NCBI RefSeq assembly: GCF_030445035.2
Contig: NC_080680.1
Span: forward strand, 120,244,228 to 120,308,227
Direction: 5' to 3'
DNA length: 64,000 nucleotides
DNA from: Dasypus novemcinctus
Taxonomy: Eukaryota > Chordata > Mammalia > Cingulata > Dasypodidae
The notes below the pieces were generated by a model. It was not told the DNA's origin. It saw only the letters and a list, made by a program, of their open reading frames with translations, and did not search any database. This document shows, one piece after another, positions 10,707-32,660 of the stretch; the first letter of the stretch is position 1; every line of letters starts with the position of its first letter. The position numbers and the translations under genes are program-made.

Positions 10707-12789
10707 GAATGGAGGGGAAAAGGTTCAAAAAGACATGTTGGGACATAAGAAAAAATTGGAATATAGACTGTAATCTTTATACCAATGTTAAATTTCTTGA
10801 ACTTGATAACTGCATTTAAGGTGATTACGTAAATGAATATCCTTGTTTGGAGGAAATGTATATGGAAGTATTATGTGTTCAAGGCTATGGTGTGTACAAC
10901 TTGTTCTCCAGGGTTCAGAATATGGCAGCTAGCTAGCTGGATTGCTAGACAGGAGATGATAGATATGACAAAGGTGGCAAAATGTTAAAATCGATGAATC
11001 TGGGTATTTGGGGGTGGAGTTGGGGGTATTGGTCTTTTCTGTATGGAGTTTTTTATTTTTTGCAACTGTCCTGTCAGTTTGAAATGATTTCAAAATAAAA
11101 GTTTTTAAAAAATGACTAGTCTTGTAAAAAAGCAGTAAGAAAAAAGAATGATACAATAATTACTCCAGACTTTTTTGAGAATTCCAATGAATTCACATAT
11201 TTATTGATTCATTTATTTCACAAAAATTGATTGGTTGCTTACTATGTTTTAGGCACGGTGGTGGGTGCTGGGGAGATGTTGGGGATCAGTGAGGATGCTG
11301 CCCTGTCCCTGCCTTCGGGGTCTTACAACCTAATGGACTAAATCGATTGGAATGGAGCATGATTTGGCCATGTGAAAGTCCAGAAGCTTTCAACTTCTCT
11401 AAGTGCCTTTCTTTCATGTTACTTCATAGAATCATCCATAAACACTACAAAAAACACACAATAAACTTTTGATATGTTTACATACACTCTCTTATTTGAT
11501 TTGGTCCTGACCTCAACTCTCTTCCCACCTCAGAGACAGTAAATTTCTCAAGAACAAGCCAGTCTCATTTATTTTGTATTCTTTGCAAGACTGTTGTCTC
11601 CACAGCTAACAAAATGCTTCGTGCATTGAAGCTCGATAAGTATGTTGTGAACTGTCCTGAGACAGCACTAGCTCTAGCTCTGTGACCCAAGCAGTGACTG
11701 CTGATTTCAGGGTCCTGAAACATCTTAACCACCAAAGCAGGTTGCAATATATAGTAAGGCAATATCTCTACAAGAGATTGGAAAAGATTGGTTCAATGCC
11801 ATAGCACCCAAGTATGGTTCTTCCAATTGCATCATTTGGATGTGGGCCCCTTCTATGAAAGTTCTTTCTCTAAGATGCCACTAATCCTATGGGAAGCGGA
11901 ACGCTATGATACGTGAGATTTACATTCATGTACAAGTTCATTTGTGAATTCAGACCTGGCCCTCTCCATGAGTATAAATAACTCCACGGCCTATGGGTGA
12001 ACTTATCGTATTCTATATTCACACAGAAGAATGTAGGCAGGGTGGAGAGTGAGCGAGGCAGTGGAGGCTTTTACAGTAATGATCATGAATGATGTCATCA
12101 CATTACCTATTTGAAAAAAAGTCTGCTTTTGGAGTTTGCTACATCAGAATTATATATTCGGACCCGATTATTTAATGAAACCTTCACACTCTAGGCCCTG
12201 TCGTAGGTTATGTCATTCACTCTTCACAATCGACTTTTGACGGAGGTATTACTAGTCCATTTTACAGATGATGAAGCTGAGGTCCAAAGATTTTTGGGGA
12301 ATTCTCCAATGTTTTGCAGTTTCCAAGTCCCACAATCTTCCCACAATATCATGATATCTCCATTTTGAACATTTTACCAAGCTAGGAGATTAAAAAACAA
12401 AACCAAAAACGTACAAGCACCCTATGTTGGTCAGAGTTGCTGTTTCTTTAAGGCCCAGTAAGTCTTGGCCTTGCTTTCTGAACTTTGGGTTCAGGAAAGG
12501 TGGGAAGTGGGCAAATGTGGGTGCCACAGAAGCAGCAGCAGGGGGCCTTGCCGGGAGGGAGTGGCTGTAGGCATGCTCCTCTGACGTGCCCCGCCAGCTT
12601 CTGTTCACGTGAAGCAATGCCTGGTAAGACCAGCACTCCTGAGTCTGCCAAAACAAACCATTCTCCTGTGAGAAATGCATGTTTACCGTCCAAGGTTCTA
12701 GCTGGGAGCAGGAGAGGGGAAGGGCTAATCTGTGCAAGTCATGGTTGCCAAGATATACGCACTCCGCTTTAGAGCACTGACATGGAGCA

Positions 12790-12905
12790 CTCCACGTGTA
12801 CCTGTCCTGTGACCCTGGGCAAGTTACTTGTCCTCGCTGAACCAGAGTTTCCTTATGCAGAAAATGGGGCTAATAACTCTTTCCCCTGGGAGGTGCTGGG
12901 ACTGG
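12790..12905 (+). repeat. MIR SINE
   Basis: Contains the MIR core: tgtgaccctgggcaagttac, then a cagagtttcctta segment and aaaatggggctaataa. Confidence 0.7.
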
Positions 12906-13904
12906 AGATCCTGTTTGAACAGAACCAGGTATATTATCGGCTCTAAAAACATGATCACTGTGGCTATTGTTATGTTGTCCTTGTTATAAGAAGAGTAATG
13001 AGTCCTAGCAGCATGAGTACTTCTGCCACGCATCTCTCCATCAGGTGCAGCATGTTAGCCACCATTCGGACCACCCCAGCCCTGATCCCCAACCACTGTC
13101 GCTACCCCCACTCTCCGTTCTTTCAGTACCGTCCACCTCTTCCTCCATTTTCCTCGGAATCAAATCTGACGAAACCTCCTACGTCCCCGGATTAATCTGG
13201 TGAATCGAGGACCAGGTGCTTGGGTGAGCACCAGGTGGAGATGGGGGCTATCCCGTGGCCTGGGGAGCTGGGGGACCACCACCTGGCCTGGCCCTCTGCT
13301 GTCCTCAGGCCTGGCCTTGGCCTGAACTCCTCTAGCTGAACGAGCCTCAATTTAGGGTTTTAAGCAATCCACTTACCTTCAATAATCATGTTTCTTGCCC
13401 AATACCCTCTCCCTTCCAGAAAATGTCTGACCCTAAATGCCATCTAGACACCCTCGTTTTCTGCTTCTTTTTCCTTCATTTCATCACCATTAGAATCAAA
13501 AGTGACACTATGCACCACCGTACAGTTTAGTTTTTCATTTTGTGAGTTATTCCAAAGGAAAATGTTCCTGAGAATTTCTACTATCCTGTACTCATGGTTA
13601 TTCCATTTTTTAAGATTTTGCCATAAGTTTCATTATTTGCTTCAGGAAGTATGCAGTATTTTTATGTACTTTCTCTCAGGAATAAAGAAAACCTGGAGAA
13701 TGAGCCCACACCCACACAATGCCATATGGAGGGAGGTTAGCTTAGATCAGTAACTCTGAGCTTTTTTTCTAATTTTTACCAACTTTGAAGACAAATTGTG
13801 TAAAGGTTGAGGGGGAAAGAGAATAAAAGACTGTGATCTGGCTTGAAAATTATCAGGGCGCTCGGGTTGGCTTTTGGAGACTGGGAAAGCTGGGGGAACC
13901 AACC

Positions 13905-14065
13905 TTTCTTGAAGGTCTACTGTATGCAGGCATTTTACAAACTCATTTATTGTTTCTGCAAAGTTAAGATCCCACTTCACAGAGGAGGAAATTAAAGTTC
14001 GGGGAAGGAAAAATGTCTAGGTCAAGGTTAGTAAGTGCTAGAGCTAAGCTAATGTTCCTCCCAGG
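13905..14065 (-). repeat. MIR SINE fragment
   Basis: Reverse MIR pattern: cttcacagaggaggaaatta, followed by aggtcaaggttagtaagtg. Confidence 0.55.
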
Positions 14066-14226
14066 ATCCCCTTTGGACCCCAGAGCTGAGCTGTTCACCA
14101 GCTACCTGACTTTGATGACTCCCGTGTTTTTCTCACCTGTAAATTTAAGGGGCTGGATCAGCAACAACAGGTTTTCCAGACCCTTCTTGCAGCTTTTGCC
14201 TTCAGTGAGTCTAAGGAGTGTTCCAG

Positions 14227-14364
14227 CATGATTAAAAGGATTGGCTGTTTTTGAGCCAATCAGAGGTATTGAAAGAAATACATTCTTACCAGGCCGAAGT
14301 GGGAAGGGTTGGGCAAATGTTTAAGTCAAAATAAAAGCGGTGCATTCACAAAGAGGCGTCCTAT
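14227..14364 (+). promoter_or_regulatory. ALDOB: ALDOB promoter
   Basis: A CCAAT box (GCCAATCAG, 14255-14263) lies about 70 bp before an AATAAAAG TATA-like element at 14330-14337, which precedes the inferred start of the non-coding first exon. A TGTTTAA segment at 14318-14324 is FOXA-like. This matches the general design of mammalian ALDOB promoters (CCAAT, HNF1/FOXA sites, TATA-like element), known to drive expression in liver, kidney and small intestine. Factor binding is inferred, not shown. Confidence 0.65.
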
Positions 14365-14425
14365 TTGGCAGCTGCTGCCTCACCCACAGCTTCTGAGATC
14401 TAAGAGGAGTCTCCTCTCCCAAACT
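14365..14425 (+). other. ALDOB: ALDOB exon 1 (5' UTR)
   Basis: Non-coding first exon, placed by the TATA-like element ~30 bp upstream and by a strong donor (act|gtaagt) at 14426. The resulting intron 1 (14426-18983, 4.6 kb) has about the length expected for mammalian ALDOB. The exact transcription start is a guess within roughly 10 bases. Confidence 0.65.
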
Positions 14426-16321
14426 GTAAGTAAAAGAACTGTACCAATGAGTAAGGAGTTAAAAAGAGCGAGAAACCGTACAGGCAGGGGAAGGTGTGTT
14501 TGTCTTTGAGTTCAGGAAAAACTGGTTGAGCGGTTCAGATCTGCTGAAATGGTTGCTTTCCTCACTAAGGGCACATGCTAGTCTCCTTGTCACAGAAATG
14601 AAGTCTTGGTGGGTTTTGTCCCACTGCTCAAACAAGAAAATAAAACAGGCTTGCAGCTTCACAGAGCAAAATCATCGTTTGAACATGAATTTCCAAACCC
14701 TCCGCTTGTTCAAGATGCTCTCTAAAGTTTCTGCTGGCACCAAAAGTCCCTACAGATTAAGACAGTAGGAATCGAAAGGTGCTGGTTTATTTTGGTACAT
14801 CTGCTCTGCTATCTGAAAAATTGGCATATTGTGGGGATCTGTTGCCTTTTTAATAAATTTCTCTCTCCATAATTACTAGGACTCCACTGGCCCATTTGGA
14901 TGCAGGAGAAGCTTGTGCTCTATCATCCTGGTATTCATCACTTCAGCCAAAACATATCTGGGGAACACCTAGGCCCAGGCTAGAGACAGAGGAGCTGGGG
15001 CAGGGAATGAGGGGCAGTTGCCAGAAGCCCAGGAGTTCCTTTGGTTTAAGTGCCTGTTCAGTGAGAAGAGCAACACTTGGGCCTCTTTCTGGCTGCTCCT
15101 TGTGTGTCTAAAGTATCGGGTTGCCCTAAGTATGCCCTAGAACACGTGACCGCACTTGTCACCAGCATGGTGGGGCGGGCACTGAAGCTGTGGGTACCTT
15201 CCTGCATCCACCTAGGAAAGCATTGCAAGCAATGCCTGGCAAGGTAGGCTTTCCATGAACGAAACCCTGCATGTCTCTGCTTGAAATCCATCTGCCTTGA
15301 ATGTGAGAAGCAAATGAACTCTGCTGCTTTACATTTCTCCAGGAATTAAATATCTATATTTCACTAATATCTTTTTGCAGAACCTCCATCTGCCACTTTT
15401 GTTGAATAAGGATTCCAAGTCATAAGCCAGTAGGACATGACTTAGAATCCTAGAACATCACAATTTGCAAGGGACATCAGATATCTATCTCCCTGGGCCT
15501 CAGTTTCCTCAGCTCTAAAGTGGGAGGATTAGTATGGATATTTTTGAGTTCTGTTTTGCTGTGGTTACCTTCTATTCATATGCATTCAAACTCAAACTTT
15601 CCCCTGGGTTTGCATATATGTTACCTGTTACATGTAGAGTGTGTGTATGTGTGTGTACATGAGTCAAACATTTTTTTAAAAAGCATATATGGAAATGTAA
15701 GAGTCACTTTATTTCATCTCCCATTCCCCAGAGGTAACCCCAAGATCTTTTTCCTCTTCTTATATAGACACACCAACAAAATGTGTATAGACCTTTCTTT
15801 AATTTAAAATATAGGATGACATTGTACATTTCTGAAACTTGCTTTTTTCACTTAATAATATAATGGGAACGACTTTGCACCACACTTAACAACATGGCCT
15901 GAGCCCTCAGGGAGCAGAGGCTATGGGGATACAGAAATGGTTCTCTATCTTTACCCACTCCTGGCTGGCCTCCTGTTCCCAATGGGGTACACTGGCCTGT
16001 GGCCCTGTTTTATGATTAATGGAGGGCAATATTTGTGCTGATGTGGTACAGACCTTTACTCCCTCTGTAGAAGTTTAACTTCCTGTAAATAGTATTAATC
16101 AACTTGATCTTTGCTCTGTTATTCTGCTTGAGACAGCATGACTAGCCTGAAGGAAATAGCTTGATAGTAATTAAAAACATGGAGATCCCTTGGGTAATTA
16201 TTTCTTTAAAAAAAACCCAAAAGACAAAAACGGAAAAAGAGAGAAATGTGACACCTGACATTTTCATAATGTTATAGAAACATCTGTGTGTCTGTCAAGC
16301 AGCTTGGCAAATATTTTTTTC

Positions 16322-16782
16322 TTTTTTTAAGATTTATTTTATTTCTCCCCACCCCACTCAATGTTTTACACTTGCTGTGTTTGTCTTCCTTGTTTCTTTA
16401 GGAGACACCAGGAGCCAAACCCAGAACCTATGGTGTGGGAGGGAGGCGCCTAAATGCTTGAGTACCTCCACTCCCTGCTTTGTTGAGTCTTTATTATGCT
16501 TTCCTCCCTGTGTTTCTTGTTGCATCAGCTCATCACACCTGCCCGTTGCGTCAGCTCACTGTCTTCTTTAGGGGGCACTGGGAACCTCTGCTCCCTGCTT
16601 TTTTGTGTCTCTCATTACGTTTTTTCTTCTTGTGTCTTTTGTTGCATCATCTTGTTGTGTCAGTTTGTTGTGCCTGCCCATCACACCAGCTTGCTGTCTT
16701 CTTTAGGAGGCATTGGAAACCAAAGCAGAGACCTCCCATGTGGTAGGCAGGAGCTGAGTTGCTTGACCACATCCGCTTCCCT
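16322..16782 (-). repeat. DAS-type SINE with duplicated middle part
   Basis: Reverse SINE with a T-rich tail (agatttattttatttctccc) and head (ccacatccgcttccct). The internal block ttctttaggaggca ... ggaacc plus cactccctgctt occurs about three times (near 16396, 16567 and 16703), so it is a multimer or internally duplicated. Lies in ALDOB intron 1. Confidence 0.7.
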
Positions 16783-18590
16783 CGACAAATGTATTTTGAG
16801 CAACTATAAGGCATGTCCTTGACCTTCTCATTCGATCCACTTGGTAATGAGACAACCACAGCAGATAATGTCACCAATCAGTTCATAGTGAACTAAGACT
16901 CAGAGAAGTTACCTGTCTTGGTCAAGGTCCCAGCGAGGGTGGGGACAGCGCTGGTGCCTGACACCAGGTCAGTCTGATCTAGAAGCAGCCTTCTATGTAT
17001 ACAATGTGCATGAAGTAGAAATGCCAGTGGTGTGGAGGCAGTGACCCACCAAGGATATCACCAAGGACATTAGGTGTCATTCAAAGACCTAGTCCTCTCA
17101 CCAAGCTCACTCTGTCCTTGCATAGAGAGTAGTAATGTCCCTTACCCTGACCTTGAACCTTATTATCTATATTTTTGGACTAATAATTGAAACTCTCATA
17201 ATGATCTTCTAAATTGGAGAAGAGGACAAAAAGGCCAGCAACCTTGTAGGATTATTGTGAAGGAACAATTTATACAGTGCATGTACAGCAATTAGCAAAG
17301 TGCTTGGCAATAAATGGTAATGTTATTATTACTAAACTCTTTTTACCTTTTGTTGCCTTAAGGAAACTTCTTTAATCATCGACTCTTGTGAAAATACCTA
17401 AAGGGGGGGGGGGGCGAAATTTGCACTTGGCCTGAAGGTCACCATCCCCACGTTGGCCTGAAGCTCTAGAGGCCAGGTCCAACAGTAAAACTTCCTGATT
17501 ACAGTTTTAGGGACTAATACTATTATTATTATTAATTTACTTTTTTTTTTTTTATGGACTAATACTTAAAGCAGGGGAAATACCGTTGCAGGTAGCTGGG
17601 CTATGAAGAAACCTTGAAATATCTTCTCTAGAAATTGCTGCCTTCCCCCCAACTAAGTGCCCCAGTGACATCATTTTGGTCCCATTCTTTTGGGTTAAGA
17701 CAGAACTGGGATTAGAGGATGGCAACAATTAAGTCACTCTGCCTTCTTGTGAATTAGTTCAGTAGCTGTCAACTCCAACCTCAAGAGGCAGGGTTCTGAG
17801 AGCCTGTCTTAAAGGGATGCAGAAAATGTGAAAAGTTGGACTTGCCACGAGGGGAGGCACGGGGAGGGTACTTGGGCAAACTGGTTAATTTCACTAAGCC
17901 TGAGCTTGCTCATTGATGAAGATAATATCTGTCCTGGTTACCCTGTTGCCAAGTGGATCAAGTGAGAACTGAGGCCTTCCTAGGCTTACAGAAAATAATA
18001 TGTTGGCATGGGGCATCCATTCTTTGAAAGTATAGGGGGAGAGGCCTGTGGTGACAGAAGGCCACTCAAGATGATCTTCACTAACAAATTTTTGAGAGCC
18101 CAACCTATGCAAAACCCTCTCTTTACAACACCCAAGATGAAAGCTCTGGAAGCCTGCATTTTTAAGAGGAAGCTAGAGTGACAGATGAACAGGGGCATAA
18201 TCCCATTCAGTGGACCCGCTGCTGAGGAAGCTGCTTGGCCAGAGGGTCTTTGAGTCAGAGTCCGTCCTTGCTGAAGCTGCAAAGCTCAGAGTTACTGGGG
18301 CAGGGATCGCCATTTGACTTCAGCATCTCCAGGGCCATGGGAAGCCCCAGCCCAGAGGCAGTGAGGAAAACTCCCTGGTATACTCCAAGTGGTCTCATAG
18401 CTGGTTGACATAGGAAAGACGAGCCTGGCTCCCCACCCTCTCTGTCCCAAAATTGAAGGGCAGGGGCTTCCAGGCTGAGCATGGGTTTCTCCTCTCAAGC
18501 TTGGTGCCTGGAAAGCGATATGGTGGGACTACAGCCTAAAAGAGCAAACGGGCTGGATAACCACAGACGCAACAGCCTCCCTGGCCTGCC

Positions 18591-18626
18591 AGGGCACCAG
18601 ATGGCACCAGGGCACCAGATGGCACC
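18591..18626. repeat. perfect 18-bp tandem duplication
   Basis: The unit agggcaccagatggcacc occurs twice back to back in ALDOB intron 1. Confidence 0.9.
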
Positions 18627-18867
18627 AGGAATCCAAAGAATTGAGACATAGATGCTTACTGAAGCTTGCTCTGTTTGATTCCATTGGGCCTCTCAGCTGG
18701 TTGGATCTTCTGGTCAATGATCCTAAAGGTCTCTTGGAAAGCATTCTGTTTACGATGATCACAAACATTTGGCATTCCACCTTCATCCATTATGGTTAGT
18801 CTAGGGTGAACTAAAACGAACCAAAACGGGTCTCATTTATGTGCCCAGCTGTGGAAACGGGCCTTAA

Positions 18868-27896
<9,029 letters not shown>

Positions 27897-28315
27897 AACC
27901 TCACGCCAGCTAGCCTTGCTCTAGCTCTTCTGGGTATCTTAGCAGGAGCTGAAAAGGAGCGACCTTTTGACCAACCCTGGAAATTAGACAAAATTAGATG
28001 GGAACAACTGGACACACATTATCTGTTAAATTCTTAGCCACAAGGGAAAAAAATAAATCAATATACACATATAAATATCAAAGATTTGACATTTCCACAA
28101 AATGGTTTTCTAGCAATACTTTCAACTCTCCACTCCCGAGTAGTCAGTCACCTGAGGAAAAGAATAGATTTTAAAACAAAATCTAATCACAACCACTGAA
28201 CGAAACACTTTGAAAGCAAAGTATAGAGAAGTGCATCTTATTAAACAGTCTTAGCAGCAGTAGGTTATGAAGGAGACAGCTGCTACTGGAAAATAAAGTA
28301 TTCTGTAAACCTGCA
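27897..28315 (+). terminator. ALDOB: ALDOB 3' UTR and polyadenylation signal
   Basis: AATAAA at 28292-28297 (ggaaaataaagtattctgt), 396 bases after the stop codon, gives a 3' UTR of about 410 bases, near the mammalian ALDOB length. An earlier AATAAA-like run near 28050 (aaaataaatc) is a weaker candidate. Confidence 0.75.
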
Positions 28316-28412
28316 GTTGGTATCTGACTTCTAGTTTTCTGCTTATATTTTCAAAGGGCTCTGTATATGTCATTACTTTTGACTCCACTGGACTTAGCTG
28401 GCATTGGTGGGC

Positions 28413-28575
28413 AGGGTCCGCAATGCTTGCTACTCATTGGAATTACCTGGCAAACTTTTAAAAGTCCAGACCACAGCCCAGCCCAGTTAAATCAGAAACT
28501 CCAGGTGAGAGATCCTGTAAGTATCAGGATCACCCCTAGGTCATTCCAATGTACAACCAAGTTTGAAATCTGCCA
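28413..28575 (+). repeat. MER5A-like hAT element
   Basis: cattggaattacctggcaaa at the start and caggatcacccctaggtcat near the end form imperfect inverted halves, as in MER5A. Confidence 0.6.
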
Positions 28576-29041
28576 GTCTAGGTTCTGAGCTTGAGGATAT
28601 TTAAAAATCAAAGCCATTCATACTATGAAGCAAACTAAAATGCAGCATGATTTCGAGCAACATCTGGAGTGTAAGAAAAGAGAATCTGGCTTTGATGCTT
28701 GGCATATTCCCTTTTGAGTGGTCCTGGCTTGGTGACATAGGACTTGACTACATCTTCCTCTACATCATGTAATTTAATTTTGCAATAAATAATATTCGCA
28801 TAATCCTACTTTATTGACTTTCAAGTTTTCAGAATCAACTTATAGAAAAAGCATTGAAGACAATAGTTACAAGAGAATCTAAATGTTAAAACCATTGGAC
28901 ATTATAAAAGGCATGGTTTAACTGACAGAAGCTAGGAAAATAACAAGGGAAAGGAGAAGTGGAGGAAAGAAAAGGGGAGCAGTAAATCACTTAGTGGGGA
29001 AGTGGGAATACTAAAAATTGATGAATTAAGAAATAGTGCAG

Positions 29042-29395
29042 GGAAATGGATGTGGCTCAAGCGACTGAGTACCTGCCTACCACATGGGAGGTTTCGGTAC
29101 CTCTGGGAGAAAATGAGCAAGACAGTGAACTGGCATGATGGGCTGGCTCAGCGAGCTGACGCAATAAGATGATGCAACCAGGAGACATAAAGAGGAAACA
29201 CTATGAAAGATACAACAAAACAGGGAGTGGAGGTGTCTCAAGCGATTGAGTACCTCTCTCTCACATAGGAGGCCCCAGGTTTGGTTCCCAGTTCCTTGTA
29301 AAGGGAAGACAAGAGCACACAGTGAATGGATATAGAGAGAAGACAGCAAGGGCAAACAATGAGGTTGGGGGGGAGATAAATAAATCTAAAAAAAT
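29042..29395 (+). repeat. dimeric DAS-II-like SINE
   Basis: Two heads (tggatgtggctcaagcgact at 29048; tggaggtgtctcaagcgatt at 29229) and a tail ending gggagataaataaatct. Weak flanking repeat aaatagtgc / aaattgtgc. Confidence 0.75.
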
Positions 29396-31187
29396 TGTGC
29401 TTTAAGACTTAAAGCCATAAAGGAAATGAATATAAATTATTAAAATATGCATATCTATAATTAAAATGTACAAGAAGATAGTAAACAAAATATCTTACCA
29501 TGAGTAGTTCAGAGATAAATGACAAGCTTAAAGATAAATTAAGAAACAGGAATAAGCATATCATTTAAAGAAAGAATTAGTCTAAATGTGCTTCTTTTGA
29601 GAAAGGCCTGGACATAGGATGCAGGGAAAGAGGTATTTCCTTCTTATGTGCCTTCTACAACATTTGAATGTTTATTTCCATGTACCTCTGCTACTTGTCT
29701 AAGAACTATATTCTTAGAAGCAATTTAAACCTATTTTAGAGACCACTTAGCCCAGGGCTTTCATATTACAGAAAATAAAACCAAGCCTAAATTTCTTAAA
29801 ATACTTGCTAAGGGTTACATCTTTATGGTAGAGCCAAGAGATTTGAATCCAGATCTCTCTCTCATGTAATGGACATATAGTTGGGGAGGATGGGGAGGGA
29901 AGGGCAGGGTTCCTGGCAGTTTCAATATTTCTGCCACCAGTATTGTAGGCCTTCTATATTATTGCATTCACTCATTCAATAGCAAGTACTTGAATCCCTG
30001 CTAACACTTTGTGCAACATAGCTTTTTTGCGGGAAAATGTTTCCTGACACCTTACTCAGAATCACTGAACTTATGCTCTAAAGAAAGCTCTTAGCTCCCC
30101 ATTTGTTGGCTGAGCAGAGTTTATAATCATGGACGAGTTATTTATAGCTTTTAGTCAAGGCCATATTACATTTCAGTGGGGGTGAGGATTTATATAATGC
30201 ATTTTCCCTGGCTATCATCTGATGGCATTTTTTCGACTACAGGACAACAGTTGCCTTTGAGATCTTAACTCCCACAATTTCCTCCACTCAGGGTAATATG
30301 AGCTGTGAGGCTAGCTTTCAGGTTCTATTAACATCATGATTTCTGAGTGAATATATTAGTGGCTTCTTGGTTTTAATTACTTTGTCAGATTTATTCTGGT
30401 AGTTATTGAACATCCACTAAAAATTAAACCTGTTACTGGGCACTGAAAGTAATTAAAAGAAGTTTCAGCTTTAGCAGAATACTAAACATTAAATTTAAGT
30501 GGCAAAATAAGAAATGCAAATGCCATTGGTTGGGGGTTGAGAGGTAGGGAGGAAAGTCTAATTATTATGGCAGGGTCCAGAAAGGGAGGAGATGGCATTT
30601 GGGTTGGACATCATAGGGAAGGGAACTGCCTTTGTGTGAGAAAATACTTTCATAAGTCAACTTAAGGGCATAAGCACCAAGAGCCAAGGCCAGGCTAATT
30701 TGCAGGCAACATAGCTAAGCATACACCAAGAAGGTTGGGCCTGTTGGTAAACGGTGAAGAAAATTGAAACCAGCCAGAATGCCACACTTGCTACTTCTGT
30801 GGCAAAACCAAACTGAAGAGACAAGCTCTGAGGATCTGGCACTGTGGTTCCTGCGTGGAGACAGTAGCTGGTGGAGCCTGGAGCTATACCACCACCTAGC
30901 AGTCACAGTAAGTCTGCTGTCAGGAGGCTGAAAGAATTGAGCTGAGCCATTAGAAACTAAGATCATTAGAAGCTTACATTTGGAAACATCTCTAGTCTAT
31001 ACTAAGTTGGTTAATTTATATTTCAATTTTTTAAAAAAGCACCAAGCTCACGCACACATACAAAACTACTAAACACTGAGAGGAATAAAAAGAGAAATTT
31101 TATTTTGCTCTGAAGAGAGGAGGAGAGAAGGGCAGGAAGGGGCAGACAATGAGGGAGGAGAGGAAGAAAAGAGAAAGGAGAGGTGGT

Positions 31188-31575
31188 TTGAAACTGTATG
31201 TATGCCAGTACCTATTAATATTAATTCAGTTAAGCTGTGGCCCAGCCTGATCAGGATGGGTCTTAATCCTATTATTGAAGTCCTTTTTAAGGAGAATGAA
31301 ATTCAGACAGTGAGAGGAAGCCACAGATAGCAGCCAGAAGCTGAAATTCAACAGAACCCAGAAGAGAACTGAGAGGTCAAGAGGCCACCAGATGCATTGC
31401 CCTGTGACAGAGGAGCTAAGGAGCAGGGATTGCCAGCAGCCAGCCCCAGAACACCATAGTCTTCAGAAGAAAGCATTACCTTGATGAAGCCTTGATTTCA
31501 ACTTTTTCCCAGCCTCAAACTGTAAGCAAATAAATTTCATTGTTTACTCTTACCCATTTCATGTTATTTGCTTGA
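31188..31575 (+). repeat. MaLR-like LTR
   Basis: Ends cagcctcaaactgtaagcaa then ataaatttcattgtttact, the usual 3' part of MaLR LTRs. The block gggtcttaatcctattattg is shared with the reverse copy at 59099-59945. Confidence 0.6.
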
Positions 31576-31894
31576 GCCGCCAAAAAACAAAACAAAATGA
31601 GAGGAGCCAGGGAGAAGCCAGGGCAATATAGATTTGTGGGGAGGCAGCTAAAGGACTTTTAAGAAGGAGGAGAAATATCAAGCTCTCTAAAGATATTTGT
31701 CTTCTTGCAAGGAAGAGCTAATTTCACAAGTCTACAATATGCTTTACCAAAAAAAAAAAAGCACACTCTAAAAGCTGAGACAATGCATAACAATTCGTAG
31801 TGTAATTTAACTGTATAGGCCTCTAGAAACTTGCAGCAATTGGAGTGAGCTTTAGGCAAAATGAGAATAGGACTTCAAATTCAGATACTACTAC

Positions 31895-31970
31895 TCACAG
31901 CAACAGATGAGGAAACTGAGGTTTAGCATGCTAATTAAGTTGTCCAGGGCCACACAACCAGCAGGTGAGA
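31895..31970 (-). repeat. MIR fragment
   Basis: cagatgaggaaactgaggtt followed by gtccagggccacacaacc. Confidence 0.65.
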
Positions 31971-32034
31971 CTTAGGGAAGTCACACTTCCCAAGCCCTCC
32001 TTGGAGGAGTCTTCATGGTGGTTGAAAGCATTGG

Positions 32035-32155
32035 TGCTGGAGTCAGCTCTGCCACTTACTAGTCATGTGTCCTTTCTTTGGTTCAGTTTCTTCATCTCCA
32101 AAGCAAGGAAAATTATAGTATTACAAATAATTGCGAGATAAATGAGTGAATACAT
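32035..32155 (+). repeat. MIR fragment
   Basis: ctctgccacttactagtcat, ggttcagtttcttcatctcc, then an A-rich tail segment. Confidence 0.65.
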
Positions 32156-32559
32156 CTCCCTAAGCCCATTTTCTAGAGAGGAGGACTTAAGCGACAGTAA
32201 TCATGCAGCGCTCAAGACAGCCAAGCACAGCTCTTTCTCCATCACTCAAATAAACATGGTTTTCCAGCAGCAACAGTCTACCCTGGGAGTAATCTAACAC
32301 TCAGGACCGTGCACTAGTACACATGAACATATATAAAATTCAGTCAGTGAGTATTCCTTCAGCACTTACTGTGTGCTCAGTACTGTAAAGCTACCACCTG
32401 ATCCTTGTATGCTTACCATTGAGATGAGGGTGACAAGGACACAATTGGAAAACAAAATGGCATGCAAAAAATGTGCTAAATTACAGTGGCATAGACTGTG
32501 TGCTGAGATCAAAGGAAAGGAAGGCTTTACAGAAGAAGTGGGATGAGCTGCAGGCAGTT

Positions 32560-32660
32560 TATTACTAGTTACATGATCTTGGGAAAGATACATAAGTCTC
32601 TTTGAGCCTCAGTTACCTCATTGTGACACAGGATAGCTGTGAGGGTTAGCAATATTTTAT
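32560..32660 (+). repeat. MIR fragment
   Basis: agttacatgatcttgggaaa, then gagcctcagttacctcattg, then gctgtgagggtta. Confidence 0.7.

Larger units (their letters stand above)
6646..11105 (+). mobile_element. ancient L1M 3' region, broken by later insertions
   Basis: Several separated blocks read as successive parts of one old L1M 3' region on the + strand: 7140-7330 (cagctttcaacaaaaaatta), 8330-8711 (aaataatggctaaaaatgcc ... catatccagcaaaactgtc), 9930-10223 (cccagataaacaaaag ... cacatgaagaaataaaga) and 10707-11105 (ending in a polyadenylation-like caaaataaaag). Between them sit a dimeric SINE, an old LTR with a younger LTR inside it, and solo LTR copy B. No intact ORF remains. The region before 7100 is less certain. 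Confidence 0.7.
11106..14230. other. intergenic upstream of ALDOB
   Basis: No gene seen. 11190-11345 looks like an old L2 3' end (tttattgattcatttatttc, then ctactatgtgccag-like text); 12225-12290 is MIR-like on the - strand (gaggtattactagtccattt); two more MIRs are listed separately. The remainder is unassigned. Confidence 0.4.

Noticed and set aside
1-14000. PGAP4 (TMEM246), expected upstream of ALDOB
   Set aside because: No frame resembles it; it is probably left of the window.
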